A stretch of 64,000 bases of DNA from Cupriavidus pauculus (GCF_002858765.1 NZ_PJRP01000010.1:178175-242174), one strand, 5' to 3'; shown: positions 48,255-57,941, counted from the first letter of the stretch. Notes: generated from the sequence alone by a model not told the origin. Translations and numbers: made by a program.

Positions 48255-48782
48255 ATGACGTCAATGCGGATCACGGTGCCAGCGATGCTGGCCATTTTTT
48301 TATGCGCGGGATGCGCCGATTTGTTACCGCAGAAGACCGATCGATCGCCGCCACTGGCCGGCCCACAGGTCAATGCCGACACGACTTACCCGCCCGCCCC
48401 GCAGGCGCGCCCCACGCCGATTCCTCCGCACGAGATCAACATGGCAGGTACCTGCAAGCGCACCGAGGAAGACGGCTTTCGTGAAGATGCCGTGGTACGC
48501 GTATCGCACAATGCCGTGGAGACGCTGACCTGGAAGCTATGGGTGTCGCGCAAGGGCTCATGCCACTTCGACCTGGACGAATTCAAACAGGTGCAGCAGA
48601 CGCCGCATATCGAATTGCATGCCATCGACGGCAGCGGCTGCAAGCTGATGGTGTGGCAGGACCCCCGCCGCATCACGCTGGCCCACGCCCGGTGCGAGAA
48701 GCACTGCACGCCTGGCATTTACGAACAGGCCTGGCCGGTGCTGTTCGATCCACGCAACGGCAACTGCGCGCAGATCCGCTGA
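48255..48782 (+). CDS. Hypothetical lipoprotein
   Basis: I do not recognise the family. The 175-residue protein starts at an ATG after GAAGGGG and has a lipobox LCAGC (Cys at about 20), a Pro-rich linker (ADTTYPPAPQARPTPIPPH) and a compact domain with five Cys (GTCKRTEED, KGSCHFDLDEF, DGSGCKL, CEKHCTP, NGNCAQIR), probably disulfide-bonded outside the cytoplasm. It stands alone between the phn operon and the AhpD-like gene. Confidence 0.75.
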   Translation: MTSMRITVPAMLAIFLCAGCADLLPQKTDRSPPLAGPQVNADTTYPPAPQARPTPIPPHEINMAGTCKRTEEDGFREDAVVRVSHNAVETLTWKLWVSRKGSCHFDLDEFKQVQQTPHIELHAIDGSGCKLMVWQDPRRITLAHARCEKHCTPGIYEQAWPVLFDPRNGNCAQIR

Positions 48783-48848
48783 GCGGGCCTGTCCGGGCCC
48801 CTGGTGACGTGGGGCCCTCTGGCCGCCTGCTTCGGGCCGGCTTCCGGC

Positions 48849-49454
48849 CTACTTCGCCTTCGGCACGCGTCCCATCAGGAAGAACTCGTCGTTCGGCCGC
48901 ATGCCGATGGTGTTGGCCATGCGGTTCGACAAGCCAAAGAACGCCGTGATGGCGGCAATGTCCCACGCGTCCTCATCATCGAAGCCATGCGCGCGCAGCG
49001 CGTCGAAATCGGGCTCGCCGATCGTATGCGATGCCTCGCAGACCTTCATCGCGAAATCGAGCATGGCGCGCTGGCGGGGGGCGATATCGGCCTTGCGGTA
49101 GTTGACCGCCACCTGATCGGCCACCAGCGGCTTCTTTTCGTAGATGCGCAGGATGGCGCCGTGGGCCACCACGCAGTACAGGCACTGGTTCGCGCCCGAG
49201 GTGGCCACGACGATCATCTCGCGGTCGCCCTTGGTCAGGTTGCCGGTTTCCTTGAGCATCAGGGCGTCGTGGTACGCAAAGAAGGCCCGGCATTCGTCCG
49301 GCCGGTGCGCCAGCGCCAGAAACACATTGGGTACGAAACCCGCCTTTTCCTGCACTTCCAGCACGCGCTGGCGCAGGTCATCGGGCAAGCCGGCAATCTC
49401 CGGAACGGGATAGCGGCTGATGGGGGGTCGTTTGGACGGTGATGCCTGGGTCAT
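48849..49454 (-). CDS. Carboxymuconolactone decarboxylase/AhpD-like peroxidase-related protein
   Basis: The ATG at 49454 follows GGAGGAGACAG and gives 201 residues. The all-helical AhpD-like fold carries the redox motif in ANQCLYCVVAHGAI (CxxC then His). Further parts are RPDECRAFFAYHDALM and a C-terminal FGLSNRMANTIGMRPNDEFF typical of peroxidase-related enzymes. Such proteins may reduce peroxides or act on muconolactone-like compounds; the substrate is unknown. Confidence 0.88.
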   Translation of the reverse strand: MTQASPSKRPPISRYPVPEIAGLPDDLRQRVLEVQEKAGFVPNVFLALAHRPDECRAFFAYHDALMLKETGNLTKGDREMIVVATSGANQCLYCVVAHGAILRIYEKKPLVADQVAVNYRKADIAPRQRAMLDFAMKVCEASHTIGEPDFDALRAHGFDDEDAWDIAAITAFFGLSNRMANTIGMRPNDEFFLMGRVPKAK

Positions 49455-49541
49455 GTCTGTCTCCTCCGGGTATGTTTCCCGTGTGTGTACATGCCCGGCC
49501 ATGGCGGGGTGCCACGGCCGTCGGAATCTTGCGTCAGCAGC

Positions 49542-51311
49542 TTACTCCGCCGCCGTGGCGAACTGGATCCGGTGCAGGCCGGCGTACAGCCCGTTGGCGG
49601 CCAGCAGCGCGCCATGGCTGCCCGATTCCGCTACGCGGCCGTGCTCCAGCACCACGATGCGGTCGGCGTTTTCGATCGTGGACAGGCGGTGTGCGATCAC
49701 CAGCGTGGTACGGCCCACCATCAGGGACTCCAGCGCCGCCTGGACCTGGCGTTCCGATTCGGAATCGAGCGCCGACGTGGCTTCGTCCAGGATCAGGATC
49801 GGGGCATCCTTGTAGATGGCCCGCGCAATGGCCAGACGCTGGCGTTGGCCGCCCGACAGCTTCATGCCGTTATCGCCGATATTGGTTTCCAGCCCCTCGG
49901 GCAGCCCCTTGACCACGTCGGTCAGGTAAGCCGCCGCCAGCGCCCGTTCCACGCGCGCCATGTCGATCTGCTCACGCGGATGTACTCCATAGGCCACATT
50001 GGCGGCCACCGTATCGTTGAACAGCACCACGTCCTGGCTCACGAACGCGATCTGGCGGCGCAGGTCGTTCAGGCCGAACTGGTCGATCGGCTTACCGTCG
50101 AGCATGATGCGGCCTTCGGTCGGGTCGAAGAAGCGCGGCAGCAGGTTCACCAATGTGGTCTTGCCACTGCCCGACGGGCCCACCAGCGCCACCACCTCGC
50201 CCGGTGCGGCATGGAAGCTCACCCGGTTCAGCGCCGGGCGGGCTGCATCGCCATAGCGGAAACCGACGTTCTCGAACGCCAGGTCGCCCCGGGCGCGATC
50301 CAGCGGCAGCCCGTCGATCTGCGGTTCGACCGGTTCGTCGATCAGCCCGAAGATCATCTCGGCGGCGGTCAGACCGCGTTGCAGCGGCTGGTTCAGGTCG
50401 GTCAGATGCTTGAGCGGCGAAATCAGCAGCAGCATCGCCATCACGAAGCCGGTGAACCCGCCAATGGTGGTCTGGTTGCCCTGTGCCTGGATCATGGCGA
50501 TGGTCAGGATCACCGACAGCGCCAGCGACGCCAGGAACGCCGTCACCGGCTGGTTCAGGCCACCGGCCACGGCCATGCGCATCGAATAGCCACGCAGACG
50601 GTCGGCCATCGTGGCAAACCGGGCAGTCTCGTATTCCTCGCCGCCGTGCAGCTTGACGACCTTGTAGCCGCCGGCCGCTTCTTCCACCACGTAGGCGGCG
50701 GTGTTGGTCAGCGCCTGGTGCTCGCGGTTCAGCCGGCGCAGGCGGCGGTTCACCTTCGACATCACGAAGCCGATGGTGGGCAGCAGCACGGCCACCACCA
50801 GCGTCAGGCGCCAGTTCGTGTAGAACAGGTACACCAGCAGCGCCAGCACGGTCAGCGAGTCGCGTACCAGCGTGATCAGCACGCCGGTCAGGATCTGCAT
50901 GACCTGGTTGACCTCGAAGATCACGGCATTGATCAGCGATGCCGCGGTATTGCGGTGATAGAACAGCGCGGGCGCATGGAGCATGCGATCGAACATCTGC
51001 ATGCGCATCTTCAGCAGCACCTTGTTCGAGATCAGCGACAGCAGGTACCCCGACGCGAACTGTGCCACGCCGCGCACCAGCGCCACACCCACCAGCAGTG
51101 CCGGCACATGCCAGAGCTTGCCGGCGTAGTTGCCGCCAAAGCCCTTGTCCAGCAGGTCATTGACCACCTTCGGGATAATGCCCTCGCTGGCCGCCACGAG
51201 CGCCATGGCCAGAATCGCCAGGACGAAATTGCGCATCTCGGGCTTCAGGTATGCCCAGACGCGCTTGAGGGTGTCGGTTTCCTGGGGCGTTTGCTTTTTG
51301 CTGTCTTTCAC
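49542..51311 (-). CDS. msbA: Lipid A export ATP-binding/permease protein MsbA
   Basis: The GTG at 51311 (12 bases after a GGAG) gives 589 residues. Six membrane helices in the first 330 residues are followed by the nucleotide-binding domain with VALVGPSGSGKTTLVNLLPR, the signature KLSGGQRQRLAIARAI and Walker B ILILDEATSALD. The gene divergent from it is a WaaE-like transferase, and an LPS-type glycosyltransferase follows, which supports the lipid A flippase role. Confidence 0.94.
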   Translation of the reverse strand: MKDSKKQTPQETDTLKRVWAYLKPEMRNFVLAILAMALVAASEGIIPKVVNDLLDKGFGGNYAGKLWHVPALLVGVALVRGVAQFASGYLLSLISNKVLLKMRMQMFDRMLHAPALFYHRNTAASLINAVIFEVNQVMQILTGVLITLVRDSLTVLALLVYLFYTNWRLTLVVAVLLPTIGFVMSKVNRRLRRLNREHQALTNTAAYVVEEAAGGYKVVKLHGGEEYETARFATMADRLRGYSMRMAVAGGLNQPVTAFLASLALSVILTIAMIQAQGNQTTIGGFTGFVMAMLLLISPLKHLTDLNQPLQRGLTAAEMIFGLIDEPVEPQIDGLPLDRARGDLAFENVGFRYGDAARPALNRVSFHAAPGEVVALVGPSGSGKTTLVNLLPRFFDPTEGRIMLDGKPIDQFGLNDLRRQIAFVSQDVVLFNDTVAANVAYGVHPREQIDMARVERALAAAYLTDVVKGLPEGLETNIGDNGMKLSGGQRQRLAIARAIYKDAPILILDEATSALDSESERQVQAALESLMVGRTTLVIAHRLSTIENADRIVVLEHGRVAESGSHGALLAANGLYAGLHRIQFATAAE

Positions 51312-51394
51312 GTTGGCTCCACTTGCCGATCGGGGCCCGCACCGACTGCCGCTAGAATGGCGGGCAAATCCGGTCTGCGGGATCCATCGCAAGC

Positions 51395-52174
51395 ATGTCT
51401 ATGAAAATCTCTGTCGTACTGATTACAAAGAACGAGGCACACAACATCCGGGACTGCCTCGAAAGCGTCTCCTGGTGCGACCGCGCGATTATAGTGGACT
51501 CCGGCAGCACGGACGGCACGCTGGAGATTGCACGCGCCATGGGCGCCGAAGTCCATGAAACGGCCACCTGGCCCGGTTTCGGCCCCCAGAAGAACCTCGC
51601 CCTGTCCAAGGTCCAGAGCGAATGGGTGCTGTCGATCGACGCCGACGAGCGCGTCACGCCCGCACTGCGCGACGAAATCCTGGCCGCCATCGACTCCGGC
51701 CGCGCCGACGCCTACGACATGCCGCGCCTGTCGCGCTTCTGCGGCCGCTTCATGCGCCACAGCGGCTGGTATCCCGACCGCCTGACGCGCGTGTTCCGTG
51801 CCGGCCGCGCGCGCTTCACCGACGATATCGTCCACGAGAACGTGGTCACCGACGGCCCGATCGGCCATCTGCAAACCCCGCTGCTGCACTACACCTACGA
51901 CGATTTCTCGCAGGTGCTGCGCAAGATCGACCAGTACTCCACGCTGGGCGCCCGGCAGGCATTCCAGCGCGGCAAGCGGGCCACCGTGTTCAGCGCCTGG
52001 ACGCACGGCAGCTGGGCGTTCCTGCGCACCTGGCTGCTGCGCCGCGGCTTTCTCGACGGCCCTCAAGGGCTGGCTGTCGCGCTCATGAACGGCCAGGCCA
52101 GCTATTACAAGTACATCAAGCTCTGGCTGCTGCACCAGCAGGCGAAGAATCATCCGCCTGCGTCAGCCGATTGA
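51395..52174 (+). CDS. waaE: GT2-family glycosyltransferase, LPS-core WaaE/KdtX-like
   Basis: This 259-residue transferase has the GT-A start ISVVLITKNEAHNIRDCLES, ADRAIIVDSGSTDGT-like RAIIVDSGSTDGTLEIA, the metal motif IDADERVTPAL (DXD-like) and HYTYDDFSQVLRKIDQYS. This matches the beta-1,4-glucosyltransferase group that acts on LPS core heptose. It is divergent from msbA and converges with the next glycosyltransferase, overlapping it by 59 bp. Confidence 0.87.
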   Translation: MSMKISVVLITKNEAHNIRDCLESVSWCDRAIIVDSGSTDGTLEIARAMGAEVHETATWPGFGPQKNLALSKVQSEWVLSIDADERVTPALRDEILAAIDSGRADAYDMPRLSRFCGRFMRHSGWYPDRLTRVFRAGRARFTDDIVHENVVTDGPIGHLQTPLLHYTYDDFSQVLRKIDQYSTLGARQAFQRGKRATVFSAWTHGSWAFLRTWLLRRGFLDGPQGLAVALMNGQASYYKYIKLWLLHQQAKNHPPASAD

Positions 52175-53366
52175 CCAGCGCGCCGAAGGCCTGACCCGTG
52201 GGCCCAAAGCCCATCTGTTCGATGTGGCGGGCAGCGTGGGTCAGCAGCGTCTGGCGCAATCCGGCATCCTGCAGGCCACTGCGCATTGCCTCGGCAAGCC
52301 CTTCCACATCGCCCACCGGCACAAGCAGCCCGGCGCGGCCATCGTCAAGAATCTCGCGGGGGCCGGTCGGGCAATCGGTGCTCACCACCACCTGCCCCAC
52401 CGCAAGCCCTTCCAGCAGGACGTTGGGCAGACCTTCCATCTTCGAACTGAAGGCCATCAGGCGCGCCTGGCGAATCCAGGCATAGGGATTCGACTGGAAA
52501 CCCGCGAACGTCACGCGATCGGCCAGGCCCAGCGATTGCGCCAGCGCTTCGAGCCGGGGCCTTGACGCCCCATCACCCACCAGCACCAGCCGCTCGCCAA
52601 TCCCCTGCTCGACCAGCCGCGCATAGGCGTGCAGCAGCGACGTGAAGTCCTTCTGGCTTTCCTCCAGCCGCCCTACCGACACGATGAACGGCTCGGCGGG
52701 CACCAGCCCCGGCTCCAGCGGCTGCGCCGCCCGGACGCGAATATTGTCGAGGTCGATGGCGTTGTACAGGCGCACCAGCCGCGACGCCGCGTCGGGCATC
52801 AGCGCGCGGGCATCGGCCAGCATGCTGTCCGTGAGCATGACCACCGCGTCGTAATCCACCTTGCATTGATGCCGCAGCTTGCGCAGCTTGCGCCCGTGAC
52901 CACGCGCCAGGTGCGCCACGCTGAAATGCTGGTAGCCGATCATCGGCACGGGCAGCGGCCCCGTGATGCGCGACAGCGACATGTCGTAGTCCACGACCAT
53001 GTCGAAGCCCTGCTCCAGGATGGCCATGAAGCGCCGCCTGACGATCGGCTTGCGCACCGGCGGCAGCAGCGCCTCTTCGTAGATCTTGCCCAGCACGCCC
53101 AGCTTGCGCTGCTTCTTTAACTGGCGGCAATGCGACAGCCAGCGCTCGGGCGCCAGCACATGGACCTCCACGCTGGCCGGCAGCCGGGCGCGGAAATGGG
53201 ACGCCAGTTCCGGCGAGGGGTACGTGACCGTCAGCGCCAGGTCGAACCTGTCCTGCAGCGACGACAGCAGCGAGACCAGCGAGGTCTCGATGCCACCGTG
53301 CAGGAAATGGGTGACGTGAAACAGAATGCGTGGCTTGCGCACGCCTGCCGCCGTGCGCTCAGGCAT
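52116..53366 (-). CDS. GT4-family glycosyltransferase
   Basis: The ATG at 53366 (MPERTAAGVRKPRILF) overlaps the dnaE stop by eight bases and gives 416 residues. It has a GT-B fold: an N-terminal acceptor domain (FLHGGIETSLVSLLSSL) and a C-terminal donor domain with SVGRLEESQKDFTSLLHAYA, LVLVGDGASRPRLE and the EX7E-like SKMEGLPNVLLEGLAVG. It probably adds a sugar to LPS or another surface glycan, judging by msbA and the WaaE-like neighbour. Its 3' end overlaps the convergent WaaE-like gene. Confidence 0.88.
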   Translation of the reverse strand: MPERTAAGVRKPRILFHVTHFLHGGIETSLVSLLSSLQDRFDLALTVTYPSPELASHFRARLPASVEVHVLAPERWLSHCRQLKKQRKLGVLGKIYEEALLPPVRKPIVRRRFMAILEQGFDMVVDYDMSLSRITGPLPVPMIGYQHFSVAHLARGHGRKLRKLRHQCKVDYDAVVMLTDSMLADARALMPDAASRLVRLYNAIDLDNIRVRAAQPLEPGLVPAEPFIVSVGRLEESQKDFTSLLHAYARLVEQGIGERLVLVGDGASRPRLEALAQSLGLADRVTFAGFQSNPYAWIRQARLMAFSSKMEGLPNVLLEGLAVGQVVVSTDCPTGPREILDDGRAGLLVPVGDVEGLAEAMRSGLQDAGLRQTLLTHAARHIEQMGFGPTGQAFGALVNRLTQADDSSPAGAAARA

Positions 53367-56300
53367 AGAGCACGCGCACGCTGTCGCCCAGCGCATCGCG
53401 CAGCGTCGTCAGCGCTTCCTCGGAAGGCGTGATCTGCCACTGAGCGCCCAGTGTGGCCTCGCACTGGGCCGACTTGTTGACGTAGCGGATGCGCACCGGC
53501 ACGCCCGGCACCTGCGCCACATTGGCCAGGAACGGCGTCAGCAGCTCGCGCAGGCGTTCCGTCGACGCATTGCCGTTGATGCCCAGGCATACCGCATCGG
53601 CGTACCGGGCACGGGCGGTGACCAGGTCCATCACCGACTCGGCCGTGAAGCGCACGCCGCCGGTGAACGTGTCATGCCGCGCGTTGCCCTGGGCGATGAT
53701 CAGTTCGTCCTCGCGGAACATGTGGCGATTGGCATCGTACAGTTCGTTGAACACGGTCATTTCGATCTGAGCCGTGCCATCGTCGATCATGACGATGATC
53801 AGCTTGCCGCGCTGCGTCATCTGCGTGCGGACGCCCATGATGACACCGGCGACCACCTTGCCGCGCACGTCGCGACCATAGCCACCGCCGTTGCCCTGCA
53901 CTTCCTTTTCCAGCGCGCCCAGCGTGCCCTTCACGAACTTGCGCACCTCGTCGCGCGAGGCGTCGAACAGGTGGCCCGAGAAGTAGTAGCCCAGCGCCTG
54001 CTTTTCTTCCTGCAGGGTGCGCTTGGCCGTCCAGCGCGGTTCGTCGATCAACGCCGGGCGATGGGCGTCGCCGGCATCGTCCATGAGGTCGAACAGCGAC
54101 ACCTGGTTGGCCGACTCGGCCTTCTGCTCGGCCGCTTCCATCGCGATCGATACCGAGGCCAGCAGCTGCGCGCGGTTGTCGTTGAGGCTGTCGAACGCAC
54201 CGGCGCGGATCAGCGCCTCGATCGTGCGCCGGTTGACCTGGCGGCGGTCCACCCGCTCGCAGAAATCGAACAGGTCCGCGAACGGCTTTTCTTCACGCGC
54301 GCGCAGGATGTCCTCGATCGCTCCCTGGCCCGACCCCTTGATGCCGCCCAGGCCGTAGCGAATGGTCTTGGCATCGGTCGGGGCAAAGCGGTACTCGCTG
54401 GCGTTGACGTCGGGCGGCAGCACCGCGATCTTGTTCAGGCGGCAGTCCTCGTAGAGGATCTTGACCTTGTCCGTGTCGTCCATGGCCAGCGACATGTTGG
54501 CTGCCATGAATTCGGCCGGGTGGTGCGCCTTGAGCCACGCCGTGTAGTACGCCAGCAGCGCATAGGCGGCCGCGTGCGACTTGTTGAAGCCGTAGCCCGC
54601 GAACTTCTCCATCAGGTCGAAGATGTCGTCGGCCTGTTGCGAACTCAGGCCGTTCTTGTCGGCGCCCTCGCGGAACAGCTCGCGGTGCTTGGCCATTTCC
54701 TCGGCCTTCTTCTTGCCCATGGCCCGGCGCAGCAGGTCGGCGCCACCCAGCGAGTAGCCGCCGATGATCTGCGCCATCTGCATCACCTGCTCCTGGTAGA
54801 CCATGATGCCGTAGGTCTCCTTGAGCACCGGCTCCACGCGCGGGTCCGGATATTCCACCTTCTCCCGGCCGTGCTTCCGGGCGCAGAAGCTCGGAATCAG
54901 GTCCATCGGGCCCGGACGATACAGCGCCACCAGCGCGATGATGTCCTCGAAGCGGTCAGGCTTGGCGTCCTTGAGCATGCCCTGCATGCCGCGGCTTTCC
55001 AGCTGGAACACCGCCACCGTGTTGGCGCTTTTCAGGATCTCGAATGCGGGGCTGTCGTCGAGCGGGATCTGGCTGCAGTTCCAGTCGGCCTTGCTCGGGT
55101 CCAGGCGCCGGATGTAGCGTTCGGCCCAGTCCAGGATCGTCAGCGTGGTCAGGCCCAGAAAGTCGAACTTGACCAGGCCCGCCGCTTCCACGTCGTCCTT
55201 GTCGTACTGGCTCACCACACCGCTCATGCCGTCGGTGCCCTGCGTGTAGAGCGGGCAGAAATCGGTCAGGCGGCCCGGTGCGATCAGCACACCGCCGGCG
55301 TGCATGCCGACGTTACGCGTCATGCCTTCCACGCGCTGGGCAAGTTCCAGCAGCTGGCGGACTTCTTCCTCGTTGCGTTCGCGCTCGGCCAGCGCCGGCT
55401 CTTCCTTCTTGGCTTCCTCGAGCGTGACCAGCTTGCCCGGCTTGAACGGAATCAGCTTGGCCACGCTGTCGACAAAGCCATAGCCCAGGTCCAGCACGCG
55501 ACCCACGTCGCGCACCGCCGCCTTGGCGGCCATCGTGCCGAACGTGGCGATCTGCGACACGGCTTCCTTGCCGTACTTTTCCTTCACGTACGTGATCACG
55601 CGATCGCGGCCGTGCTGGCAGAAGTCGATGTCGAAGTCGGGCATCGACACCCGCTCCGGATTCAGGAAACGCTCGAACAGCAGCGCGTACTTGAGCGGGT
55701 CGAGGTCGGTAATGCCCAGCGCGTAGGCCACCAGCGAACCGGCGCCCGAACCCCGACCCGGTCCCACCGGCACGCCGTTGTTCTTGGCCCAGTTGATAAA
55801 GTCCGCCACGATCAGGAAGTAGCCCGGGAAGCCCATCTTGATGATGGTGCCGGTCTCGAATTCCAGTCGCGCGTAGTACTCGGCGCGCTTCTGCTCGCGC
55901 TCTGCCTCGTCGGGGAACAGCACGCCAAGGCGCTTTTCCAGGCCATCCTTGGCCATGAATACGAGGTAATCGTCCAGCGACATGCCATCGGGCGTCGGGA
56001 ACAGCGGCAGGCGCGGCTTGCCGAGTTCCAGCGTCAGGTTGCAGCGCTTGGCGATTTCGACCGAGTTCTGCAGCGCCGACGGGATGTCGGCGAACAGCGC
56101 GCACATCTCGTCCTGCGTCTTGAAGTACTGGTCGGTCGTGAACTTGCGGGTGCGGCGCGGGTTGGCCAGCAGTTCGCCCTCGGCGATGCAGACGCGTGCC
56201 TCGTGCGCGGTGAAGTCGTCCGGCGTCATGAACTGCACCGGATGCGTGGCCACCACCGGCAGTTGCAGCGCGGCGGCCAGTTGCACGGCCTGCTGCACAT

Positions 56301-56862
56301 AGGCGTCGGTGCCCGGATGACCGGCACGCTGCAGCTCGATGTAGAACCGCTGCGGGAACACAGTGGCCCAGTGCCGCGCGGCGCGGCGCGCCCCGTCGGG
56401 ATTGCCGTTCGCCAGCGCCAGGCCCACGTCGCCACCCATCGCGCCGGACAGCGCGATCAGGCCCGTGGCCAGTGGCAGGCCTTCCTCGCCCGGCTCCTCG
56501 AACCAGCCCGGCTCCAGCTCGGCGCGGCCGCGGTGCTGGTTGCCCAGCCAGGCGCGCGACAGCAGCGCGCAGAGGTTCAGGTAGCCGATGCGGTCCTGGA
56601 CCAGCAGTTGCATGCGCGCAGGCTTGTCGCGGTCATCGGCGTTGGTCAGCCAGACATCGGCGCCGACCACGGGCTTGACGCCGCCGCCGCGGGCTTCCTT
56701 GTAGAAGCGGATCAGGCCGAAGGCGTTGGCCAGATCGGTCAGCGCGAGCGCGCCCATGCCATCCTTGGCGGCGGCCTTGACGGCGTCTTCGAGACGGACG
56801 ATGCCGTCCACGACCGAGTATTCGGAGTGGAGGCGAAGGTGTACAAAGCGGGGTGCAGACAT
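53359..56862 (-). CDS. dnaE: DNA polymerase III subunit alpha
   Basis: This 1167-residue replicative polymerase starts MSAPRFVHLRLHSEYSVVDG (PHP domain). It has the catalytic aspartates in MPDFDIDFCQHGRDRVI near 410, the finger and thumb segments (GMHAGGVLIAP, YRPGPMDLIPSF) and the C-terminal HhH and OB-fold parts (MIDDGTAQIEMTVFN). The frame is open to 57009, but 56862 is the conserved start. No ribosome site precedes it, and a TACAAT lies only eight bases upstream. Confidence 0.97.
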   Translation of the reverse strand: MSAPRFVHLRLHSEYSVVDGIVRLEDAVKAAAKDGMGALALTDLANAFGLIRFYKEARGGGVKPVVGADVWLTNADDRDKPARMQLLVQDRIGYLNLCALLSRAWLGNQHRGRAELEPGWFEEPGEEGLPLATGLIALSGAMGGDVGLALANGNPDGARRAARHWATVFPQRFYIELQRAGHPGTDAYVQQAVQLAAALQLPVVATHPVQFMTPDDFTAHEARVCIAEGELLANPRRTRKFTTDQYFKTQDEMCALFADIPSALQNSVEIAKRCNLTLELGKPRLPLFPTPDGMSLDDYLVFMAKDGLEKRLGVLFPDEAEREQKRAEYYARLEFETGTIIKMGFPGYFLIVADFINWAKNNGVPVGPGRGSGAGSLVAYALGITDLDPLKYALLFERFLNPERVSMPDFDIDFCQHGRDRVITYVKEKYGKEAVSQIATFGTMAAKAAVRDVGRVLDLGYGFVDSVAKLIPFKPGKLVTLEEAKKEEPALAERERNEEEVRQLLELAQRVEGMTRNVGMHAGGVLIAPGRLTDFCPLYTQGTDGMSGVVSQYDKDDVEAAGLVKFDFLGLTTLTILDWAERYIRRLDPSKADWNCSQIPLDDSPAFEILKSANTVAVFQLESRGMQGMLKDAKPDRFEDIIALVALYRPGPMDLIPSFCARKHGREKVEYPDPRVEPVLKETYGIMVYQEQVMQMAQIIGGYSLGGADLLRRAMGKKKAEEMAKHRELFREGADKNGLSSQQADDIFDLMEKFAGYGFNKSHAAAYALLAYYTAWLKAHHPAEFMAANMSLAMDDTDKVKILYEDCRLNKIAVLPPDVNASEYRFAPTDAKTIRYGLGGIKGSGQGAIEDILRAREEKPFADLFDFCERVDRRQVNRRTIEALIRAGAFDSLNDNRAQLLASVSIAMEAAEQKAESANQVSLFDLMDDAGDAHRPALIDEPRWTAKRTLQEEKQALGYYFSGHLFDASRDEVRKFVKGTLGALEKEVQGNGGGYGRDVRGKVVAGVIMGVRTQMTQRGKLIIVMIDDGTAQIEMTVFNELYDANRHMFREDELIIAQGNARHDTFTGGVRFTAESVMDLVTARARYADAVCLGINGNASTERLRELLTPFLANVAQVPGVPVRIRYVNKSAQCEATLGAQWQITPSEEALTTLRDALGDSVRVLYA

Positions 56863-56870
56863 AGGGCGCC

Positions 56871-56876
56871 ATTGTA
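56871..56876 (-). promoter_or_regulatory. dnaE: Candidate -10 element of dnaE, implying a leaderless mRNA
   Basis: On the minus strand TACAAT is followed by eight bases and then the dnaE ATG. A start site seven to nine bases after the -10 would fall at or next to the A of ATG. Confidence 0.45.
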
Positions 56877-56990
56877 CCGGCTCCCCCCATCGCTCACTCT
56901 GAGAGTTTTCGCAAAGTAACACTCGGCATGCACGGAGCGGCACTCGCCCGGACGTGCGCGCGGCGGGTATCGGCGGCGGCGCCGAGCGGC

Positions 56991-56996
56991 TATAAT
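56991..56996 (+). promoter_or_regulatory. trhO: -10 element of trhO
   Basis: A consensus TATAAT lies 85 bp before the trhO ATG. The -35 (around TATCGG at 56968) is poor. Confidence 0.45.
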
Positions 56997-57080
56997 TTCG
57001 CCTTTCCAATCAGGCAGTTACCGAGCGCGCTGGCGCGACCTGCAGCAAACCTGCAGCGCCCGGCCCGGCGGCATCCTCCC

Positions 57081-57938
57081 ATGCAGATCGTCAACATTTC
57101 GGCTTACAAGTTCGTCACGCTCGACGATATCGAAACCCTGCGCGCCGCCATGCGCGAGCGCTGCGAGGCTGCGGAACTGAAAGGCACGATCCTGCTGGCG
57201 CCGGAAGGCATCAACATGTTCCTGGCCGGCACGCGCGAGCAGATCGACGGCTTCATGGCCTGGCTGCATGCCGATTCCCGTTTCGCCGACATCGCGCCCA
57301 AGGAAAGCCTGTCGGAAAACCAGCCCTTCAAGCGCATGCTGGTGCGCGCCAAGAAGGAAATCATCACCATGAAGATGCCGCTGATCCGCCCGGAATCCGG
57401 CCGCGCGCCGTCGGTGCGCCCGGTGGATCTCAAGCGCTGGCTCGACCAGGGCCATGACGACGAAGGCCGCCCGGTGGTGATGCTCGATACCCGTAACGAT
57501 TTTGAAGTCGCGGTGGGTACGTTTGACCACGCGGTCGAGTACAACATCGCAAAATTCAGCGAATTTCCGCCGGCGGTGGCCGAAAACAGGGCGGCGCTGG
57601 AAGGCAAGACCGTGGTGTCGTTCTGCACGGGTGGCATCCGATGCGAAAAGGCGGCCATTCACATGCAGGAAGTGGGTATCGAGCGCGTGTACCAGCTCGA
57701 AGGCGGCATCCTGAAGTACTTCGAGGAAGTCGGTGGCAGCCATTACCACGGCGACTGCTTCGTGTTCGACTACCGGACCGCGCTGAACCCGAACCTGGAG
57801 CCTGCCGGCCCGGTGCAGTGCTTTGCCTGCCGCGCGGTGGTGACGCCCGAGGAACAGCAGCATCCGAAATACGTCGTGGGCCAAAGCTGCCCCCACTGCG
57901 CTGACACGACCGCCACCGCAGCCGCTGCCGCGGCGTGA
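57081..57938 (+). CDS. trhO: tRNA uridine-34 hydroxylase (rhodanese-domain TrhO/YceA)
   Basis: From the ATG at 57081 it has 285 residues. The N-terminal domain (QIVNISAYKFVTLDDIETL, GTILLAPEGINMFLAGTREQ) and the rhodanese domain with the active Cys in VSFCTGGIRCEKAAIHM match TrhO, which makes 5-hydroxyuridine at tRNA position 34. The end has four Cys (VQCFACRAVV and CPHCADT), a possible zinc site. Its stop lies three bases from the convergent Nudix gene. Confidence 0.92.
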   Translation: MQIVNISAYKFVTLDDIETLRAAMRERCEAAELKGTILLAPEGINMFLAGTREQIDGFMAWLHADSRFADIAPKESLSENQPFKRMLVRAKKEIITMKMPLIRPESGRAPSVRPVDLKRWLDQGHDDEGRPVVMLDTRNDFEVAVGTFDHAVEYNIAKFSEFPPAVAENRAALEGKTVVSFCTGGIRCEKAAIHMQEVGIERVYQLEGGILKYFEEVGGSHYHGDCFVFDYRTALNPNLEPAGPVQCFACRAVVTPEEQQHPKYVVGQSCPHCADTTATAAAAAA

Positions 57939-57941
57939 TCG

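Noticed and set aside
48783..48848. Terminator between the lipoprotein and the AhpD-like gene
   Set aside because: GGGCCCC/GGGGCCC pairs near 48795-48817, but neither strand has a T-run, so it cannot be called.
53326..56919. A 1197-codon plus-strand ORF opposite dnaE
   Set aside because: It is His/Gln/Val/Arg-rich shadow sequence antisense to a clear dnaE; the high GC content leaves the frame open.
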